From Ruegeria pomeroyi (GTDB lineage: Bacteria; Pseudomonadota; Alphaproteobacteria; Rhodobacterales; Rhodobacteraceae): a stretch of 64,000 nt of DNA. The position numbers were made by a program, and so were the translations under genes. Position 1 is the stretch's first letter, and every line of letters starts with the position of its first letter. The stretch lies in the NCBI RefSeq assembly GCF_021405525.1, contig NZ_JAGQAG010000001.1:2914001-2978000 (forward strand). The letters are read 5' to 3'. This document shows positions 9,873-19,411 of the stretch, piece after piece. The notes below the pieces were generated by a model. That model was given only the letters and a program-made list of their open reading frames with translations. It searched no databases and was not told the DNA's origin.

Positions 9873-10376
9873 TCAGCTGCCCCCGGCCCCGTCGAGATAC
9901 TGCATCGGATCGAAATCCTCGGGCAGCTCGTCCAGCCATTCCTCGGCGGCGGCCAGCTCTTCCTCTTCATAGGTGGCCGGGTTCCAGATCTGGAACGTAT
10001 CACCCGCCGCGATAAAGAAGGCCTCGTCGCCAAGCGCGATCTTGGTGCGCAGCTTCGCGGGCAACACCAGGCGCCCGGTCTCGTCGACGCTGGTGGGAAA
10101 GGACTGACCGTGGAACATGCGCTGAAGCATCTTGCGTTCCATCGAGCCGCGCGGCAGCGCGTCGATCTTGGCATCGACCTCGTCGATCGCCTCCATCGTG
10201 TAGCATTCGAGGAACTTGCGACGGTGATCGCCATAGACGATCACCAACTCGGGATTGCCACCGGATTGCCAGTTCGGGTCGCCCGCCTCCAGAACACGGC
10301 GAAACGAGGCGGGAATGGACACCCGCCCCTTGCTGTCAACCTTATGGTTGCTTTCGCCTCTGAACCTGCGCGCCAA
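9873..10376 (-). CDS. mraZ: Transcriptional regulator MraZ
   Basis: DNA-binding regulator of the dcw operon, with two tandem SpoVT/AbrB-like domains ([14 protein letters not shown] near the N-terminus and [14 protein letters not shown] near residue 95). An upstream ATG would give 196 residues, but the family normally begins MARRFRGE. Here that is a TTG codon at 10374-10376, preceded by an AGGGA ribosome site about eight bases upstream, giving 167 residues. The non-ATG start may keep MraZ levels low. MraZ usually binds TGGG-type repeats upstream of its own gene; such repeats are present at 10803-10827. Confidence 0.93.
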   Translation of the reverse strand: MARRFRGESNHKVDSKGRVSIPASFRRVLEAGDPNWQSGGNPELVIVYGDHRRKFLECYTMEAIDEVDAKIDALPRGSMERKMLQRMFHGQSFPTSVDETGRLVLPAKLRTKIALGDEAFFIAAGDTFQIWNPATYEEEELAAAEEWLDELPEDFDPMQYLDGAGGS

Positions 10377-10434
10377 GCCGACTGTCCCTTTCGCCTGCGC
10401 CCCCGTTGAATTTCCGTCCCCAGAAACGTGAAAA

Positions 10435-10470
10435 CGGCGGGTTGATCTGCTGCCACTGATCAACCCGCCG
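10435..10470 (-). terminator. Strong hairpin in the mraZ leader, possible attenuator
   Basis: A perfect 13-bp inverted repeat (CGGCGGGTTGATC / GATCAACCCGCCG) with a 10-base loop lies 59 bases upstream of the mraZ start. Read on the minus strand it is followed directly by TTTTC, so it resembles an intrinsic terminator inside the mRNA leader. A smaller hairpin CCCGC-TTT-GCGGG lies just upstream at 10477-10489. Whether it terminates, attenuates or merely protects the mRNA cannot be told from sequence. Confidence 0.6.
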
Positions 10471-10779
10471 CCTTAGCCCGCTTTGCGGGGTGTCCGACTG
10501 CGCGCGCCACCTGGGGGGATGTCTGCTCGCTCGCGCGCCGGATCTCTTGGTTCGATGAAAGCGAAGTGCCTGTATGAAACCTTGTTTTTCTTGGTTGGGG
10601 TCGTTTGGTGCCCCTGTCGCCTCGTCCTCATCGGATGAACAAGGGATGACATGGGAAATTATGGAAATCAACACCAATCTATGGACATACAGCAGGGCGT
10701 CACTTGAACAAAGCAAGAACACATCAGAAGGATCGAGCGCTCACACACGACATACAGACAGAGAGTTACACGGAACAAC

Positions 10780-10808
10780 TATATATGGCCATATTTGCTC
10801 CATCCCAA
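10780..10808 (-). promoter_or_regulatory. Predicted mraZ operon promoter
   Basis: On the minus strand TTGGGA (10808-10803) and TATATA (10785-10780) are separated by 17 bases, a plausible sigma70-type promoter with four of six matches in each box. The -35 element overlaps the last MraZ-type box, as expected for autorepression. If used, the leader to mraZ would be almost 400 nucleotides. Confidence 0.5.
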
Positions 10809-10827
10809 AATTTCCCCCGATTTCCCA
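10803..10827 (-). promoter_or_regulatory. MraZ operator: three TGGGA-type boxes at 10-bp spacing
   Basis: The minus strand reads TGGGA-5 bases-GGGGA-5 bases-TGGGA. MraZ is known to bind three or four TGGGN direct repeats separated by five bases in front of mraZ. Two of the boxes here are exact and the middle one has G for T. The distance to mraZ (about 430 bases) is longer than usual. Confidence 0.7.
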
Positions 10828-11310
10828 AAAAAATTCTACATCTAGCGATACTCATCCCTATGTTTTCTTTTTGTTCTCAATCCTGACCGCGAATCACGCC
10901 CCGCCTCCCATGAAATGGAGATCACGTCGGCGACCAGATACATCCGTCCCACGATTTCCCATATCCGCCGGTCAAATCGGCAACCACTCAAGATCGCCCA
11001 GCCGCGAGTCAGCGCGGCAGCGGCAGCGTCCGTTTTTTTCGTGCTCAAAATAAAATCACGTTGCGTAAGTCTCAGACGTTCGCTCTTGAGTGGTTCTCGA
11101 CCGAAAAAGAGCGGCCAAATGCGTCGGATCAGAAAACCTCAATAAAATATGGCGCTTTTAGCGATTCTCGAACTTATCCAAGCAATCTATGCACTTGCTG
11201 CATAGCAGCATTGAATCGAAGAGCTATTGTGCACCTGCAGCAATCGCCTATCTTCAGCCTCAAGCAAGCGCCACAACACGGTGCGGACGAAACGGATACG
11301 GATGAGAACG
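10828..11310. other. Intergenic region between the mraZ promoter and the DUF1127 gene
   Basis: About 480 bases of visibly more AT-rich DNA separating divergent transcripts. Short open frames exist on both strands, but none shows a recognisable protein, ribosome site or codon bias. A short hairpin sequence TGCTGC-ATA-GCAGCA lies at 11196-11210. The promoter of the DUF1127/sRNA unit must be here; no confident -35/-10 pair could be picked by eye. Confidence 0.6.
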
Positions 11311-11535
11311 ATGGCTGTGACAAGCGAACATAGCACCCTGAAAGGCCACCACGGTCTTGGCGTTCTGGCGCTGATCGAGGCCGCGCGGAGCCGGTTTGCC
11401 GAGCATCGCATCTATCGCCAGACGGTGAACGAACTGTCGGCGCTTTCGGGACGGGAACTGGCCGATCTGGGCCTGCACCGGTCGATGATCAAGCGTGTCG
11501 CCATGCAGGCGGCCAAGGACTACACGGCGCGCTGA
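11311..11535 (+). CDS. DUF1127 small basic protein (CcaF1-like)
   Basis: A 74-residue protein whose C-terminal half (YRQTVNELSALSGRELADLGLHRS) is the DUF1127 signature; these Arg-rich small proteins are frequent in alphaproteobacteria and some bind RNA. The start at 11311 is preceded by GGATGAGA; an ATG nine bases upstream is the alternative, and a longer frame upstream lacks similarity. It is followed directly by six CCUCCUCCC-loop hairpins. In Rhodobacter sphaeroides the equivalent gene (RSP_6037, ccaF1) is co-transcribed with the CcsR1-4 sRNAs, so this is very probably the orthologous stress-response unit. Confidence 0.88.
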   Translation: MAVTSEHSTLKGHHGLGVLALIEAARSRFAEHRIYRQTVNELSALSGRELADLGLHRSMIKRVAMQAAKDYTAR

Positions 11536-11554
11536 GCGCCACGAATTTTCGGGA

Positions 11555-11585
11555 TCAGGCCCTTCTCCTCCTCCCTAGGGCCTGA
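11555..11585 (+). ncRNA. CcsR-like sRNA hairpin 1
   Basis: Perfect 9-bp stem (TCAGGCCCT / AGGGCCTGA) closing a 13-base loop TCTCCTCCTCCCT, 19 bases after the DUF1127 stop codon. The exposed CCUCCUCCC motif is the defining element of the CcsR family and resembles an anti-Shine-Dalgarno sequence. Confidence 0.8.
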
Positions 11586-11591
11586 GACGAC

Positions 11592-11625
11592 GCGGCGGCA
11601 TCCTCCTCCTCCCTGATGCCGCCGC
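11592..11625 (+). ncRNA. CcsR-like sRNA hairpin 2
   Basis: Perfect 11-bp stem (GCGGCGGCATC / GATGCCGCCGC) around the 12-base loop CTCCTCCTCCCT. Only six bases separate it from hairpin 1, so the two probably arise by processing of one transcript rather than from separate promoters. Confidence 0.8.
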
Positions 11626-11656
11626 ACTAATACCGGCAAAGACAGCCGGACGCGGA

Positions 11657-11689
11657 TACACCGGGCTCTCCTCCTCCCTGTCCGGTGTA
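11657..11689 (+). ncRNA. CcsR-like sRNA hairpin 3
   Basis: A 10-bp stem (TACACCGGGC / GTCCGGTGTA) with one G-U pair holds the loop TCTCCTCCTCCCT. The stem sequence differs from that of the other hairpins while the loop is identical, as expected if the loop is the functional part. Confidence 0.8.
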
Positions 11690-11696
11690 GAAAGCG

Positions 11697-11731
11697 CGCG
11701 GCGGTGCTCTCCTCCTCCCTGCACCGCCGCG
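11697..11731 (+). ncRNA. CcsR-like sRNA hairpin 4
   Basis: Perfect 11-bp GC-rich stem (CGCGGCGGTGC / GCACCGCCGCG) and the 13-base loop TCTCCTCCTCCCT. Confidence 0.8.
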
Positions 11732-11765
11732 ACCCTCATACCGGGCGTCGATCCCGGGTTCGGAT

Positions 11766-11799
11766 ACATCGGGGCTTCTCCTCCTCCCTGCCCGGATGT
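11766..11799 (+). ncRNA. CcsR-like sRNA hairpin 5
   Basis: A 10-bp stem (ACATCGGGGC / GCCCGGATGT) with one G-G mismatch encloses the 14-base loop TTCTCCTCCTCCCT. It lies 34 bases after hairpin 4. Confidence 0.78.
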
Positions 11800-11807
11800 T
11801 GCAATGA

Positions 11808-11849
11808 ACGGCGGTGCCCCCTCCTCCTCCCTGGGCGCCGTCGTTTTTT
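11808..11849 (+). ncRNA. CcsR-like sRNA hairpin 6 and transcript terminator
   Basis: A 12-bp stem (ACGGCGGTGCCC / GGGCGCCGTCGT, two G-U pairs) holds the loop CCTCCTCCTCCCT and runs straight into a six-T tract at 11844-11849. This last member therefore doubles as a Rho-independent terminator for the whole DUF1127-sRNA transcript. Confidence 0.82.
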
Positions 11850-11966
11850 GTGTGAACGGCCGGCATGTCGCGGACAAAGGCACCCTGTGACGCATTCCGA
11901 CGCTTCGACAATCTCGGTTGCTGGTTCTATCCTGAGCAGGAAGACCCCATATCGAGGCGCATCAGC

Positions 11967-12743
11967 ATGAAATTCATCCACCTGAGCGACATCCACCTGA
12001 TGCCCCCGGGCCAGAGCCTGAGCGGCAGCGATCCCATCGAAAAACTGTCAAAGGTGCTTGAGGACATCGCCACATGGCATTGCGATGCCGAATTCTGCGT
12101 CATCTCGGGCGATCTCGCCGATCTGGGGGACAGGGAGTGCTACGAGTGGCTGCGCGAGCGGCTGGCGCATTTCCCGGTTCCGGTCTTCCTGATGCTGGGC
12201 AATCATGACGTGCGCGAGACTTTCCTGAGCGTCTTTCCCGACCATCCGCGCGATGCAAACGGGTTCATCCAACATGGCCATACGGCTGGCGGCGCCCGGT
12301 TTCTGTTCCTCGACACGCTGACCGGCGGACCGGATATCCATGACGGAGAGCTGTGCGACGACCGGCTGGCCTGGTTGGCGGCCGAGCTTGAACGGGCGGG
12401 CGACATGCCGGTCTATGTGTTCCTGCATCACCCGCCCTTTGACATCGCGATTCCCTATGTCGACGAGATCAAGCTGCGCCAGCCCGACGCGTTCCACGCC
12501 ACATTGCAGGCAGGACGCAACATCCGCCACGTCTTCTATGGTCACGTACACCGCACCACCTATGTGAACTGGCGCGGCTATCCGTTCACTTCGCTGCCCA
12601 GCACCAACCACCAGGTGCCGCTGATCCCCGAGCGTGAGGGGCAGGAACACAGCGCCGAGCCGCTGGCCTATGGCGTTGCCACCATCGAGGGCGATCAGTT
12701 CACCCTGCATGTGGACAGTTACCTGGGCAAGCCCGGCGCCTAG
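11967..12743 (+). CDS. Metallophosphoesterase, CpdA-like cyclic-nucleotide phosphodiesterase family
   Basis: A 258-residue calcineurin-like phosphoesterase. The dinuclear metal-site motifs appear in order: DIH near residue 8, GDLAD near 50, GNHD near 78, then HHPPF and GHVH in the C-terminal half. This pattern fits class III cAMP phosphodiesterases (CpdA/Icc) and related phospholipid or nucleotide hydrolases; the substrate cannot be read from sequence. The start is the ATG at 11967 (KFIHLSDIHL), preceded by GAGG; a longer frame upstream overlaps the sRNA terminator area. The stop is immediately followed by the ATG of the next gene. Confidence 0.88.
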   Translation: MKFIHLSDIHLMPPGQSLSGSDPIEKLSKVLEDIATWHCDAEFCVISGDLADLGDRECYEWLRERLAHFPVPVFLMLGNHDVRETFLSVFPDHPRDANGFIQHGHTAGGARFLFLDTLTGGPDIHDGELCDDRLAWLAAELERAGDMPVYVFLHHPPFDIAIPYVDEIKLRQPDAFHATLQAGRNIRHVFYGHVHRTTYVNWRGYPFTSLPSTNHQVPLIPEREGQEHSAEPLAYGVATIEGDQFTLHVDSYLGKPGA

Positions 12744-13607
12744 ATGGAACTTGTGTGGATCCTGATGGTCCTGCTGTCGGCGGTGACCCATCCGTTGCGG
12801 GATCTGACGCTGAAGGGGGTGGCCCATCCGGTCTCCTGCTATACCGGCGTCTGCCTGTCCTGGATGGTTTTTGCCGGGGCACATATGGCGCTTAGCGGAC
12901 AGGGTCCCGCCCTGCCCGCGCGGGTCTGGCCGCTGGTGGCGGTCTCTGCGCTGGGGCTGACGGTCTATTACTACGGCACCCTGTCGGCGCTGCGGCGCGG
13001 CAACCTGTCGGCCTATTACCCGATCGTGCGCTCCTCTCCGCTCGCAATCGCCGCGATCAGCTGGCTGGCATCCGGGCAGAGCTATTCCTTGGCGGCGTTG
13101 TCGGGCATGGCGTTGATCATCCTGTCCGGGCTGATGATCCAGCGGGGCAACGGGCGGCTGCTGGACGATCCGCGCGCCTTTGCCATGGCGCTGTTGGCCA
13201 TGCTGGGGTCGGCCGCCTATTCGATCTCGGACGCCACCGCGATGCAGGACACCACCAGCGCGCCCTTCCTGTTCTGGACCTATGCGCTGGTTACGCTGGC
13301 GATGGCGGCACTGCGCGCGTGGGAGGATCGGGGCACCTCGGCGCCGCTTTTGGGGGTGGTGCGTGGATGGGCGCAAAACCCCTTGCGCATCTTGTTTGCC
13401 GGGCTGTCCTCTTACCTGTCCTATCTGCTGATCCTGCGAGTCTTCCAGCTGGGCGCCGAGGCGGCGGCAGTCAGCGCGGTCCGGCAGGTGTCGATCCCGG
13501 TTTCGGTAATTCTGGCAGCGCTGGTACTGAAAGAGCCGCGCGGCCTGCACCGCCTGGGCTGGGCGGTGCTGATCGCCATCGGAATCGCAATGATCGCGCT
13601 GCAATAG
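12744..13607 (+). CDS. EamA-type DMT superfamily permease
   Basis: A 287-residue, very hydrophobic protein with about ten membrane segments and two related halves, the architecture of EamA drug/metabolite exporters. The ATG abuts the stop codon of the phosphoesterase with no gap, so the two are probably co-translated. The substrate is unknown; members export amino acids, sugars or other small metabolites. It converges on the helicase gene, leaving only 18 bases between them. Confidence 0.85.
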   Translation: MELVWILMVLLSAVTHPLRDLTLKGVAHPVSCYTGVCLSWMVFAGAHMALSGQGPALPARVWPLVAVSALGLTVYYYGTLSALRRGNLSAYYPIVRSSPLAIAAISWLASGQSYSLAALSGMALIILSGLMIQRGNGRLLDDPRAFAMALLAMLGSAAYSISDATAMQDTTSAPFLFWTYALVTLAMAALRAWEDRGTSAPLLGVVRGWAQNPLRILFAGLSSYLSYLLILRVFQLGAEAAAVSAVRQVSIPVSVILAALVLKEPRGLHRLGWAVLIAIGIAMIALQ

Positions 13608-13625
13608 GCGGCAGGCCGCGCGCGA

Positions 13626-16022
<2,397 letters not shown>

Positions 16023-16214
16023 GGGGGCAAATTACGCCGGAACGGGGCCGAGGGAAAGGGTTTGTTCACGGCTTGTTCACAGGTTATTTCGGTTCTCCAT
16101 CACGTTTTGCAGCAAGTTTAACGATTTTGGCGGAGCGCCGGGGGAATCTGTTAACGGCTTTGTAAACTCGCGCACCCAGCCTTGAGACGGTTTGGGCGAG
16201 CGCGGGAGAGAAGC

Positions 16215-18023
16215 TTGGGACACAGGGCCTCCGTCAGTTGGCAACTAAGATGGGTCGGCCTGGCCCTGTTTCTGAGCGCGATGGTGGGTGTTGCCGCCTG
16301 GTCGGTGTTTCGCCTGCCCACCCCGGTCGTCGACCGGATGATCGAGTCCGATATCCGCAAACAGGCGCAGCTGTGGACCCGCGGGATCACGATGCATCTG
16401 GAGCATCTGCCCGAGATCTTTGCCAGCGGCGAGCTTGACGAACATGACATCGAATTCCTGATGTTGATGCCCAGTACCTCGGATGCCTACCGGCTCAAGC
16501 TGCTGAACGCAGAGGGGCGGGTGATCTGGTCTACCCGCGGCGCCGAGCTCGGCACGCTTACCCCGGATGCCCCATTCTTTGACGTGGTGGCACGCGGAGG
16601 AACCCACTATTCTCTGGTCGAGCGACCGATCACCGAGGTTGACGGCGCCATGCCCGCCGCGCGGGAGGGACAGCAGGACGACGCGCGTTGTATCGCCGAG
16701 GTCTATACCCCGGTGATCGTGGACGGCCAGTTTCTGGGAGCGCTGAAATTCTATGCCGATGTCAGCGAGCGCCGGCAGACCTTTGCCACGCGGTTGCAAC
16801 TGGTGCTGGCGGCGCTCAGCAGCTTTGCCCTGTTGACCATGTGCGCAACGATGCTGGTGATCTACCGCACCAACCGCGCCCGTTTCGCGGCGCTGCAATC
16901 GCGCACAGCGACCGAGCGCTCGCTGATGGACGAACAGTTGCGGCTGGCGCGCGAGGTGCGTCTTCTGGGCGAGTTGAACGAATGGCTGCAGTCGTGTCGC
17001 GCGCTGGAAGAGCTGTTCGCGATGGTGTCCCGTTTCATGGAGCATATCCTGCCTGATGCCGAGGGAAGTCTTTATGTCTATTCCAACTCTCGCGATGTGC
17101 TGGATGGCAGTGCCGGATGGAACGGCGGCGCGTTCAAGGATCACATCCACCCCGAGGCCTGCTGGGGCCTGCGCCGCGGGCGGTCCTATGAATACGGCGC
17201 CTCCGAGGTCGATTTCGTCTGTGACCATGCCGAACCGCATGACGGCCGGCCCTATTTCTGCTTTCCGATCCTGGCTCATGGCGAAACCGTCGGGCTGATG
17301 CATCTGCGGGCGCGGGCCGGGGCCGAGGCGGATTTCTCGACCTGCAAGCGGTTGGCACAGATGTGCGCCGAACAGATCAGCATGGCGATTGCAAACGTGC
17401 GGATGCGCGACCAGTTGCACGACCAGTCGGTGCGCGACCCGCTGACGGGCCTGTTCAACCGGCGCCACCTGACCGAGACCCTGCGCAAGCAGCTGCTGCA
17501 TTGCCAGACCCGTGGTGGCAGGCTCAGCCTGATCGCGGTCGACGTGGATCATTTCAAGAAGTTCAACGATATTCATGGCCACGATGCCGGCGACATGGTG
17601 CTGCGCGCGGTCGGAGCAGCATTGGAACAGGCCTGCGACCGGGACGAGGTGGCCTGTCGCATCGGCGGTGAGGAGTTCATGCTGGTACTGCCCGATTGCA
17701 CGCCCGAGGATGCGCTGACCCGCGCCGAATTGCTGCGCCAGTCGGTCGAAGAGGTGAGTGTCCGCTATGGCGAAAAGACCCTGCCGCGCGTAACCATCTC
17801 GGCCGGGGTGGCGCATTACCCCCGCCACGGAACCATGCCACAGGACCTGATGCGCGCCGCGGACGACGCGCTGTACGAGGCCAAGGGAATGGGGCGCAAT
17901 CAGGTGCGGGTGGCGCAATCCGCCGGTGCCGATCAGCGCGAACCGTCCGAACCGAAACCCGCAAAGACAGCCGCGCCCCCTGACGATCCACCTCGGGCAG
18001 AGGGGGGTTTTGCCGCGGAATAG
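16215..18023 (+). CDS. Membrane diguanylate cyclase with GAF and GGDEF domains
   Basis: Makes the second messenger cyclic di-GMP from GTP. Residues about 8-28 and 190-215 are membrane segments flanking an extracytoplasmic sensor region. A GAF-like domain and a C-terminal GGDEF domain with an intact GGEEF active site follow. The positions of the RxxD inhibitory site upstream of GGEEF read D-R-D-E, so product inhibition by the usual I-site is doubtful. The tail is low-complexity and rich in Pro and Ala. The start used is the TTG at 16215, preceded by GGGAGAG; a TTG at 16182 is the alternative. The gene diverges from uvrD. Confidence 0.88.
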   Translation: MGHRASVSWQLRWVGLALFLSAMVGVAAWSVFRLPTPVVDRMIESDIRKQAQLWTRGITMHLEHLPEIFASGELDEHDIEFLMLMPSTSDAYRLKLLNAEGRVIWSTRGAELGTLTPDAPFFDVVARGGTHYSLVERPITEVDGAMPAAREGQQDDARCIAEVYTPVIVDGQFLGALKFYADVSERRQTFATRLQLVLAALSSFALLTMCATMLVIYRTNRARFAALQSRTATERSLMDEQLRLAREVRLLGELNEWLQSCRALEELFAMVSRFMEHILPDAEGSLYVYSNSRDVLDGSAGWNGGAFKDHIHPEACWGLRRGRSYEYGASEVDFVCDHAEPHDGRPYFCFPILAHGETVGLMHLRARAGAEADFSTCKRLAQMCAEQISMAIANVRMRDQLHDQSVRDPLTGLFNRRHLTETLRKQLLHCQTRGGRLSLIAVDVDHFKKFNDIHGHDAGDMVLRAVGAALEQACDRDEVACRIGGEEFMLVLPDCTPEDALTRAELLRQSVEEVSVRYGEKTLPRVTISAGVAHYPRHGTMPQDLMRAADDALYEAKGMGRNQVRVAQSAGADQREPSEPKPAKTAAPPDDPPRAEGGFAAE

Positions 18024-18119
18024 ACCGGGGGCGGGTGACCACCCGCCCCGCCGCAGCGCAGAAAAATCTTGGGCAAATGGCATATCCGGGACTAGACTTT
18101 TCCCCGACGTCACCCATTA

Positions 18120-19274
18120 ATGCGCCGCATGGATTTGCACAGTGCGTTTCCCGGTATCATGGACCTGAAATGGCGTGCCCAGCGGCGCCTGCCTCGCTTC
18201 GTCTGGGAGTATCTGGACAGCGGCACCGGGGTCGAGGCCACCAAGGCCCGCAACCGGGCGGCGCTAGATCGCATCGGGTTTCTGCCCTCGGTGCTGCATG
18301 GCCCGCTCGAACATGATCTGACCACGACGCTCCTCGGCATGACCTACGACCTGCCCTTTGGCATAGCCCCCGTGGGGATGTCCGGTCTGATCTGGCCCGA
18401 TGCCGAAGGCCATCTGGCCCGCGCCGCCGCCCGCGCCAACATTCCCTATTGCCTGTCCACCGTCGCGGCGCAAAGCCCAGAGGACCTCGCCCCCCATATC
18501 GGGACACAGGCCTGGTTCCAGCTCTACCCGCCCAAGGACCCGGATATCCGCCGCGACCTGGTCGAGCGGGCGCGGCAGGCCGGGTTCAAGACGCTGGTCC
18601 TGACGGTTGATGTGCCAGTCGCCTCGCGCCGCGAGCGGCAGGTCCGTTCGGGCCTGACCCAGCCACCGAAACTGACGCCGCGCCTGCTGGCACAGGTGGC
18701 CATGCGCCCGGCCTGGGCGATGGGCATGGCCCGCAGCGGCATGCCGCATATGCGCACGCTGGACAAATACAGCCAGGGTCTGACCAATCTGCCGCCCACC
18801 GCCCATATCGGCTATCTGCTGCGCACCTCACCCACCGAGGATTACGTGGCCTGGCTGCGCGATGCCTGGCAGGGGCCGTTTGTCGTCAAAGGCGTCCTGC
18901 GCCCCGAGGATGGCGAACGGATGGAGCGTCTGGGCGTCGATGCGCTCTGGGTTTCGAACCATGCCGGGCGCCAGTTCGACGGTGCCCCGGGCGCGGCCGA
19001 GATGTTGCCGCAGATCCGCGCCGCGACCAGTCTACCGCTGATCTTTGACAGCGGCGTCGAGGGTGGGCTCGATATCTTGCGCGCGCTGGCGCTGGGGGCC
19101 GATTTCGTGATGCTGGGCCGGGCCTTTCATTTCGCGCTGGCGGCACTTGGCCCGCAGGGCGTCGCCCACGCCATCGACATCCTGCAAAAGGACATCGAAT
19201 CGAACCTGGGCCAACTGGGCGCCGCGCGCGCCAGCGACCTGCCGCCCACCCGCCCCCTGAGCGCCGCACAGTGA
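18120..19274 (+). CDS. FMN-dependent alpha-hydroxy-acid dehydrogenase (LldD family)
   Basis: A 384-residue TIM-barrel flavoprotein of the L-lactate dehydrogenase / glycolate oxidase family that oxidises 2-hydroxy acids to 2-oxo acids. Family motifs are PFGIAPVGMSGL near the N-terminus, LVLTVDVPVASRRERQ, the catalytic SNHAGRQFD loop (His as base; the usual second Gly is Ala) and the phosphate-binding DSGVEGGLDILRALALGADFVMLGR stretch. L-lactate is the likeliest substrate but 2-hydroxy acids such as mandelate or glycolate are possible. The ATG nine bases downstream is an alternative start. Confidence 0.88.
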   Translation: MRRMDLHSAFPGIMDLKWRAQRRLPRFVWEYLDSGTGVEATKARNRAALDRIGFLPSVLHGPLEHDLTTTLLGMTYDLPFGIAPVGMSGLIWPDAEGHLARAAARANIPYCLSTVAAQSPEDLAPHIGTQAWFQLYPPKDPDIRRDLVERARQAGFKTLVLTVDVPVASRRERQVRSGLTQPPKLTPRLLAQVAMRPAWAMGMARSGMPHMRTLDKYSQGLTNLPPTAHIGYLLRTSPTEDYVAWLRDAWQGPFVVKGVLRPEDGERMERLGVDALWVSNHAGRQFDGAPGAAEMLPQIRAATSLPLIFDSGVEGGLDILRALALGADFVMLGRAFHFALAALGPQGVAHAIDILQKDIESNLGQLGAARASDLPPTRPLSAAQ

Positions 19275-19411
19275 CCCTCTCTGCACCCGGTCATATCGAA
19301 ATGCGGCGGATGCGAGCGATAACATGCCGGTTCTACCCAGAACTACCAATATCACTGCGGCTATTGTCCGCGTAAACCCCACTGCCAACTGACCAATTAC
19401 CGGGACCTGCC

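Noticed and set aside
10342-10722. A 126-codon minus-strand frame in the mraZ leader
   Set aside because: No ribosome site, no recognisable domain, and it runs through the strong leader hairpin and the start of mraZ.
11061-11333. Upstream plus-strand frames before the DUF1127 gene
   Set aside because: Short, without codon bias or ribosome sites, and overlapping the probable promoter region.
11555-11849. CRISPR-like look of the regularly recurring CTCCTCCTCCCT blocks
   Set aside because: The recurring block is only about 12 bases, spacings vary, and each block is the loop of its own hairpin; no cas genes are near.
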